IMG/VR virus record: IMGVR_UViG_3300032093_000989
Location: 1 to 21,372 of that record
DNA length: 21,372 nucleotides
Direction: 5' to 3' (one strand)
Origin: a virus
The notes below the pieces were generated by a model. That model had not been told where the DNA came from, did not search any database, and saw nothing but the letters and a program-made list of their open reading frames with translations. Position numbers and translations under genes: made by a program. This document shows, piece by piece, positions 16,776 through 21,372 of this stretch (its first letter is position 1; each line of letters starts with the position of its first letter).

Positions 16776-17097
16776 ATTGTTCTATATCTCCGGTTACTTC
16801 TATATAATCATCATCATCTAAATTAAATCCAAAACGATTTTTTATAAATTTAAAAATAAGGCCATCTTGTCCCTGTTCTACTATATAATCTCTAGCTGAA
16901 ATATATTGTGTATTTATAATAACTCTTATTCTATCTTGATTTATTCTATTTTCCACTTCTCTCAAAACATCCACAAATTTCCAACCTTTTGCTTCCCAAA
17001 TCCAATATGTAGGATGGTTTAAATCCTTTGGAGTTAATTCAGGATCACCAAATTTTCTACTTATCTTTTGGGTTATATCTAAAAGTGTTCTTTTCAT
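16768..17097 (-). CDS. Small structural-operon protein, unknown function
   Basis: 109 residues; family not recognised. The N-terminal half is a charged, probably helical segment (LLDITQKISRKFGDPELTPK, then a Trp-rich TYWIWEAKGWKFVDVL). The last ~50 residues look like a beta domain, ending GFNLDDDDYIEVTGDI, and align without large gaps to the C-terminus of the preceding gp15-like protein (GFTVDSGDEISITGKF). It is locked into the operon: its ATG overlaps the upstream stop as TAATG, and its last eight bases overlap the next gene (16768-16775). Position suggests a minor neck, tail or tail-attachment component. No signal peptide, membrane segment or catalytic motif is visible. Confidence 0.8.
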   Translation of the reverse strand: MKRTLLDITQKISRKFGDPELTPKDLNHPTYWIWEAKGWKFVDVLREVENRINQDRIRVIINTQYISARDYIVEQGQDGLIFKFIKNRFGFNLDDDDYIEVTGDIEQYA

Positions 17098-18218
17098 TAT
17101 ACATCTATAAATTTACCTGTTATAGAAATTTCATCACCACTATCAACTGTAAATCCTAAATTTCCAGAATTAAAATTTATAGTCAATGAATTAGATGACA
17201 TTGCAACTAAAAAATGAGTTGTAAAATAATATCTAGTACCATTTATATAAACTTTAATATCATATGAATCCGAACCTATTGTAATTCCACTTGTAACTAC
17301 TGATGTTAGTGATGGCGGTGTTTTAATGGGTTTAATTCCTGTAAATGTGATTGTATTATTTGCTACAGGATTTTGTACTTTACTACCATTGATAGATAAA
17401 AAATCAATAAGGTCTTTATTATCGTAGTATGGAGATGGTGTGGTAAGGAATCCTTCCAATCTACCACTACCACTCGTAACATCCACTTCGGTCGCAACCA
17501 CAATTCTTTTTGTAGACATTGACTTTCTAGTAGTTAATTCTCCATCAAATTTTTCTGGTAATAAGTAAGCCTTTACATTCAATGAAAATTCTACTCTATT
17601 AATTCTTTCCGTTCCCTCACCAACTTCATTTACAACATTGAATTCATTTACAGATGTACGAAATTTAAATTTTTCTTTATCTCCCCAATATGATGATGCG
17701 AAATTTAATTGTTCAATTACTTCATTTAATTGTTCGGTATAGGAAGTCCAACACATACAATCGTAATTAACCTCCACATAATCCGGCATTGCAATTCGGA
17801 AAATTTCATACTTTGGTTTTACACTACCACCCAATGCAGTAAAACGGTCATACCTATTATCTTTTGACCATTTAGTAATTGCAGGATATGAAATGTGTCG
17901 ATTTGGCATTGACATAGTTTCATCTTTTGCAATTGATGTTCTACGAATCATTAGTATTGGTAATTGTATTTTACCTTTACCATCTCTGAAAACTCCTTGC
18001 CTTCTTGCACCATTCCATCTTTCTGAATTGCCATATACAACAGGGATTTTTACTGCAACACCTTTTCCATCTTTCAATGTCGGTAAAACGGTATCTTCCA
18101 AATATGACATCATAGCATAATCTATATCAAATAGCGTTACACTTTTTTTAAGGTCATTTTTTTCAGATTTTATTTCTTTACCCCTATTAAGGTCGGGTCT
18201 TAATGGATTTACTGACAT
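17097..18218 (-). CDS. T4 gp15-like tail terminator / tail completion protein with C-terminal extension
   Basis: 373 residues. Expected to cap the tail tube and sheath and join it to the neck. Residues 54-68 (VAVKIPVVYGNSERW) match T4 gp15 FIRVPITYASKEHF. PILMIRRTSI (87-96) matches its LPRINLHLVD strand. Residues 135-222 (KPKYEIFRIAMPDYVEVNYD, a helix EQLNEVIEQL, then RTSVNEFNVVNEVGEGTERI and an RVEFSLNVKAYLLP strand) follow the gp15 order KMIYEL..., IVEQILPYF, DEAIDGDNLSRRRIEWSLTFEVNGWMYPP. T4 gp15 is 272 residues. Here about 120 extra residues follow a Gly/Ser linker near residue 250 and form a beta-rich tail. The last ~50 residues resemble the ends of the next two genes. Its TAA stop overlaps the next ATG by one base (TAATG), suggesting translational coupling. 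Confidence 0.75.
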   Translation of the reverse strand: MSVNPLRPDLNRGKEIKSEKNDLKKSVTLFDIDYAMMSYLEDTVLPTLKDGKGVAVKIPVVYGNSERWNGARRQGVFRDGKGKIQLPILMIRRTSIAKDETMSMPNRHISYPAITKWSKDNRYDRFTALGGSVKPKYEIFRIAMPDYVEVNYDCMCWTSYTEQLNEVIEQLNFASSYWGDKEKFKFRTSVNEFNVVNEVGEGTERINRVEFSLNVKAYLLPEKFDGELTTRKSMSTKRIVVATEVDVTSGSGRLEGFLTTPSPYYDNKDLIDFLSINGSKVQNPVANNTITFTGIKPIKTPPSLTSVVTSGITIGSDSYDIKVYINGTRYYFTTHFLVAMSSNSLTINFNSGNLGFTVDSGDEISITGKFIDV

Positions 18219-18224
18219 TTATTA

Positions 18225-18695
18225 TTAGTTTATTCTTTCTTCAATATTAAGATTGGATTTAGATACCATAAATGTGGTACATATGATACTCCAATTTCTT
18301 CTATCCTCTTCCGTTCCTGGTAATCCACCAACAAATTGTATTTCATTTGTATTATCTATTTCATAATAAGAATCATTAAAATAAATAACATCACCAATTT
18401 CAGGATATGCGTTTCTTTCTCTACAATGTTCTCTATCAAAGCGAAACTCTAAATTTTGATTTGTATCTGGACCAAATCCTTCATATTGTATTGATTCAGG
18501 CTCTTTATTAATTAAAACATACAACTCAACACCTCTGTGCCAAGTTTTATTCATTGCCTCACCGTAAATATTAACTTTTGTTTCATTTATATTAATTTTA
18601 TATAAAACGCAAGTTTCTTCAATTACCTTTTCAACTAATTCTCTGGCAACATTTCTTAAAAATTGTATATCTCTACCTACTAAAAACTTTGGCAT
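18225..18695 (-). CDS. T4 gp14-like neck protein (short form)
   Basis: 156 residues. Probably the second neck-ring component, between the gp13-like protein and the tail terminator. The best visible match to T4 gp14 is residues 99-118, EIGDVIYFNDSYYEIDNTNE, which parallels gp14 EGDLIYFP...LFEINWVEP. A preceding helix (residues 8-31) and the stretch around HRGVELYVLI (54-63) could correspond to the gp14 VAESIQMRGVECYYV region. T4 gp14 is 256 residues; the C-terminal part is missing here. AGGA stands five bases before the ATG, one of the few plausibly spaced ribosome binding sites in the window. It starts one base after the gp13-like stop and ends six bases before the gp15-like start, so the three are almost certainly co-expressed. 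Similarity is weaker than for the neighbours; another head-closure family is possible. Confidence 0.58.
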   Translation of the reverse strand: MPKFLVGRDIQFLRNVARELVEKVIEETCVLYKININETKVNIYGEAMNKTWHRGVELYVLINKEPESIQYEGFGPDTNQNLEFRFDREHCRERNAYPEIGDVIYFNDSYYEIDNTNEIQFVGGLPGTEEDRRNWSIICTTFMVSKSNLNIEERIN

Positions 18696-18696
18696 A

Positions 18697-19905
18697 TTAT
18701 CCTACATATAATTTTAAAGGAACTTTTCTTAACATTTCTTGCTGATGGTCTGCTTCGTGTGCTTTATTTTCCATCACTTTGATTCTACTTAATTCCTCAA
18801 GGTTTTCTCTTAATTGTGTTATGAGCGCATCCTTTTCAACTTGTGCCTCTGCTCTCAATGCTGCACCATCCAATGATACTTCTCCATCTGGTATTGGAAC
18901 TGAATTATATTTTTCTCTAATTGCTCCTAAAAGTTCTTTAGAAAGTGCAAGTGTATATTTTCTAATCCACTGCTTACCAACATCATTTATATTTGAATAT
19001 TGAATAAAATCATATGGAATATCAGAATAATCTGAAAGCGAATCAGGCTGAATAGTTTGTGAATCATGCTCAAATTCATCTCTACTCATATAGTCAAAGT
19101 ATATTTTCGCTGGTGACCCTTGTGTTGGTACAGGAAATATTTCGATTTTATTATCTACAATATTGAATGTATGATGTGATTTTCTAATATGGTCATTAAA
19201 TTCTATATGTTGCATTCTTAATACATCCTCATATAAAGGCATCATTAAGAATTGTGCAGATGGAGAATAATTACCAAATCCTAATTCAGAAATTAAATTT
19301 AATGTGCCCTGAGCTCCTACTGAATATGGGTCAAAGAAACGAGTGATAGCCGGAATTGCTTCATGATATACTCTTACAACATCAATTGTAGAACTTCCGC
19401 TGAATATATTTGCAAAATTTTTGTTTTGTTCTAAATCGATTGAACTTGACATTAAATTATATCTTTGTACGGATTCAGTAAGTTCTATATATGCCTTTCT
19501 TATTTCCGTAGCCCCACCAACTCCTGCCAATGTTCCATATTGTTGGGACATACGAACTGCGGTTGGGAGGAATGAACCTTCTACAAGTGTTTGAGAATAA
19601 TTTGATACTTTACCTTTTGGTTGTCCTTTAAGAATATCAAGGTTATTTCGAAGATTAAATTGATTTACTTGAGATGAATATTCAGAAACTGCTTCTTCAA
19701 AACATGCCCAAATTTGCTCATTATCCAATTCAATATTAACAATTGGATATCCCAATCTTTTTGCAACCCACGTTGCAGTTTTAGGTGCATCGCTTCTAAA
19801 ATCAGCATCGGAATCATAAAGTCCAAAAGGAGTCGCTTGTGATAAAGCTACTGATGCGGAAAATTGTGATGCTGATGAACCTGACCAATAATTGTTATAT
19901 GACAT
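18697..19905 (-). CDS. T4 gp13-like neck / head-completion protein
   Basis: 402 residues. Likely a connector at the head-tail joint that seals the filled head. Residues ~50-78 (RLGYPIVNIELDNEQIWACF and following) match the N-terminal block of gp13-type neck proteins, where a 'lG-P-v-v-e-l-t-d-e-Q' strand-helix is typical. Residues 311-375 (KQWIRKYTLALSKELLGAIR, then PIPDGEVSLDGAAL and a charged helix) match the T4 gp13 pattern of a W-x-K/R-Y helix, then P-x-G-x-V-x-x-D-G and a C-terminal helix. T4 gp13 is 309 residues, so this protein is longer, with a Ser-rich N-terminal extension and a longer C-terminal helix. First gene after the capsid terminator; no Shine-Dalgarno is visible. Stop and next start are separated by one base. 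Assignment rests on motif memory and the adjacent gp14/gp15-like genes. Confidence 0.72.
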   Translation of the reverse strand: MSYNNYWSGSSASQFSASVALSQATPFGLYDSDADFRSDAPKTATWVAKRLGYPIVNIELDNEQIWACFEEAVSEYSSQVNQFNLRNNLDILKGQPKGKVSNYSQTLVEGSFLPTAVRMSQQYGTLAGVGGATEIRKAYIELTESVQRYNLMSSSIDLEQNKNFANIFSGSSTIDVVRVYHEAIPAITRFFDPYSVGAQGTLNLISELGFGNYSPSAQFLMMPLYEDVLRMQHIEFNDHIRKSHHTFNIVDNKIEIFPVPTQGSPAKIYFDYMSRDEFEHDSQTIQPDSLSDYSDIPYDFIQYSNINDVGKQWIRKYTLALSKELLGAIREKYNSVPIPDGEVSLDGAALRAEAQVEKDALITQLRENLEELSRIKVMENKAHEADHQQEMLRKVPLKLYVG

Positions 19906-19932
19906 TTACTAAAATTTATAGAGTTATACTAC

Positions 19933-19942
19933 TATAAATATA
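19933..19942 (-). promoter_or_regulatory. Candidate late promoter for the neck operon
   Basis: The coding strand reads TATATTTATA, with 27 bases between it and the ATG of the gp13-like gene. It lies directly after the capsid terminator, as expected for a new transcription start. The same 10-mer, or one differing at one or two end positions, recurs upstream of five other structural genes. Five bases downstream is ATAACT, also found at a spacing of five or six bases in the copies at 11725 and 15820. No conserved -35 element is visible, as in T4-type late promoters. Function is inferred. Confidence 0.5.
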
Positions 19943-19947
19943 GAAAT

Positions 19948-19980
19948 AAAAAAAGAGGAGTGATTTCTCACCCCTCTTTT
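19948..19980 (-). terminator. Intrinsic terminator after the capsid gene
   Basis: On the minus strand a 13-bp stem (arms 19968-19980 and 19951-19963, one G-U wobble) closes a GAAA tetraloop at 19964-19967. It is followed by seven U residues (19954 down to 19948, partly in the stem foot). It sits between the capsid stop codon and the gp13-like gene, and the candidate promoter motif lies just beyond it. The A-rich foot on the other side would also allow it to work on plus-strand transcripts, but no plus-strand gene is present. Confidence 0.85.
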
Positions 19981-20014
19981 ATATTTTAAGTTTAAAACTT
20001 AACTAATTACTCAA

Positions 20015-21372
20015 TTAGAGAGCTTCTAAACCATCAACGATAATCTTACCGTAAAACTCTGGTCTTACGATTTTCTTAGCGTATCTAGTCATAACACCTC
20101 TTCTCGGAGTGAAGTTAGTTGGGTCATAAACTAATGGAGTCATAATCAATGGTACATATGGTGCGTAAACTGCTCCTGTTTCGAAGAAGTTAGAACCTTT
20201 GAAACCTAATAAGATTACGTTCTCTGTCATATATGGGTTTTTGTAAACATCATATCTGTTAGAGATAGAACCGATGTTAGTTACACCTGCTGCGAACTGT
20301 AAAGCATCTTTACCTGGGTTTGCAGAGAATCCGTTCATTGATTCAAGAATTGTAGCTACGTTTGGAGATACAACGATAAAGTTTGCACCACCTCTCATAG
20401 TTAATTGGTGAATCTTGTTAGAGATTTTCTGTAATTTGATACCCAAAGTTTGATACCAAGTGTTCTTTGTGTAAGCACCTGCTGCTACTGCTGTAGAATC
20501 AGCTGCGAAACCTGTACCAGTCCAGTCATATCCAACTCTTGCAGACCAGTATTCAGTTGAGAATGCGTTTTGCTGTAACATCTCAAGGATTTCTAAATCA
20601 ATCTCTAAAGAGATGTATTCAGATAACATTTGAGTTAATTCAGCTTCAGCATCTACTGAATGGTATGCATTCAAGTCTTGTGCTAATTCTGGAGTCCAAA
20701 TTGCTTTCAACTTACGAGTTTTAGCAACGATTGGTTCAGATTTCAATTCAAGTTCAACTTCTGGAATTGGAAGGTCAGAACCTTTATCTTCGAAGTCACC
20801 TCTATTGTAATCAACTGGTTGCTTAAAGTATGCTAATTCAGCACCTACTGTTGAAGAACCTGACCAAGAAGCGTTTGTAATTTCTGCTACAAACACTACG
20901 TTTGAACCATTCTTCACAGTATATTGTGGATAAAGAACGTAGCCAGAACCTGATTGTTGTAAATCAAATGCTCTAACACCATTCCAATCTGCATCAGATG
21001 GTAATGCTACAGTTGCTTTTCTTAACTTACCTGCTGCGAAAGATGCAGATACAGTTGCGTTTGATAAATCGAATGAAATATCTGCTAAAGATGCCGATGC
21101 TACTGATGCAGCAACAACAGATTTAGTATCATTGATAGTGTATCCGAATCTACCTGCGCCAAATAAGCCACCTTCAGCAGCTTGAGTAGAACCTAACTTA
21201 TTAGTGTTAGCATCTAAACTATCTTTACCGAAAGTACCTAAAGCACCGAACATAGAAGAACCAGAAGCTGGTCTGTTGATATCCTTACCTGCTGTTGAAC
21301 CATATTTGAAGTCCATGTAGAAGATAAGACCTGATGGTAAGTTCATTGGTTGAACTGAAACGAATTCTTTAG
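20015..21372 (-). CDS. Major capsid protein, T4 gp23-like (5' end outside window)
   Basis: Forms the hexameric shell lattice of the phage head. 451 residues are visible. The reading frame is open to the right edge, and the codons before the first in-window Met (21344-21346) spell KEFVSVQP, so that Met is internal. VQPMN-PSG matches the T4 gp23 block GVQPMNSPTGQVF. Further matches to T4 gp23 are KTRKLKAIWTPELAQDLNAY with DAEAELTQML after it, RGGANFIVVSPNVATILES, and a C-terminal YAPYVPL followed by DPTNFTPRRG-MTRY. The region between the N-terminal match and KTRKLK is poorly conserved and contains an insert-like Ala/Ser-rich stretch. Family knowledge: T4 gp23 is 521 residues and is trimmed at its N-terminus by the prohead protease; that region is not in the window. 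The stop is TAA, followed 34 bases later by a strong terminator. The identification is secure; the true length is unknown. Confidence 0.93.
   Translation of the reverse strand, partial: KEFVSVQPMNLPSGLIFYMDFKYGSTAGKDINRPASGSSMFGALGTFGKDSLDANTNKLGSTQAAEGGLFGAGRFGYTINDTKSVVAASVASASLADISFDLSNATVSASFAAGKLRKATVALPSDADWNGVRAFDLQQSGSGYVLYPQYTVKNGSNVVFVAEITNASWSGSSTVGAELAYFKQPVDYNRGDFEDKGSDLPIPEVELELKSEPIVAKTRKLKAIWTPELAQDLNAYHSVDAEAELTQMLSEYISLEIDLEILEMLQQNAFSTEYWSARVGYDWTGTGFAADSTAVAAGAYTKNTWYQTLGIKLQKISNKIHQLTMRGGANFIVVSPNVATILESMNGFSANPGKDALQFAAGVTNIGSISNRYDVYKNPYMTENVILLGFKGSNFFETGAVYAPYVPLIMTPLVYDPTNFTPRRGVMTRYAKKIVRPEFYGKIIVDGLEAL

Noticed and set aside
21344-21346. ATG at 21346 as the start of the capsid gene
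   Set aside because: Upstream codons stay open to the edge and encode FVSVQP, which aligns with conserved gp23 sequence before this Met.

Overview
This window is a structural-gene block of a tailed, contractile-tail (T4-like) bacteriophage. All genes lie on the minus strand, so transcription runs from the right edge to the left. The anchor is the gene at the right edge. It aligns by eye with the T4 gp23 major capsid protein, including QPMN-PSG, KAxxxxELAQDLxAxHxxDAEAEL, RGxxNFIxxSxNV and YAPYVPL-type blocks. It is followed by three genes that resemble the T4 neck and tail-completion proteins gp13, gp14 and gp15. The DNA is AT-rich. Most starts have only weak or badly spaced Shine-Dalgarno sequences. 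There is no tRNA, integrase or host gene, and no CRISPR array. The host cannot be named from the sequence; weak Shine-Dalgarno use would fit Bacteroidota among others, but that is a guess.

Layout in transcription order: (1) major capsid gene, open at the right edge, ending at 20015, then a hairpin terminator with a GAAA loop. (2) A tightly packed operon, 19905 to 15843: gp13-like, gp14-like and gp15-like genes, two small genes of unknown function, and a 147-residue protein that shares short motifs with the fibres. Gaps are 6 nt or less, with 1-nt and 8-nt overlaps. (3) About 15.7 kb of fibre or adhesin-like genes: 774, 530, 557, 144, 1681 and 1451 residues. They are built from a short, variable N-terminal module, long arrays of a coiled-coil-like repeat (R-L-x-E-S-T-A-S-L-N spaced by T-A-S-V-D-T-K-F type units), beta-rich insert modules used repeatedly, and different C-terminal tips. 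The two largest end in a peptidase S74 intramolecular chaperone domain with an intact Ser/Lys pair. The 557- and 530-residue proteins share a different 82-residue C-terminal domain. A second terminator, with a C(UUCG)G loop, follows the 774-residue gene. An incomplete further gene may start at the left edge.

Three features stand out beyond the ordinary annotation. First, a near-identical 10-mer, K-ATATTTAT-W on the coding strand, lies upstream of six structural genes, twice directly after a terminator. It is a good candidate for the phage's late promoter, although the exact T4 late consensus TATAAATA appears on the opposite strand. Second, three consecutive operon genes appear to end in versions of one ~50-residue beta domain. 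Third, the fibre genes exchange sequence: perfect 61-, 65- and 80-bp repeats occur within and between them, including a mosaic junction at 5672-5682. No gap between genes exceeds 120 bases.
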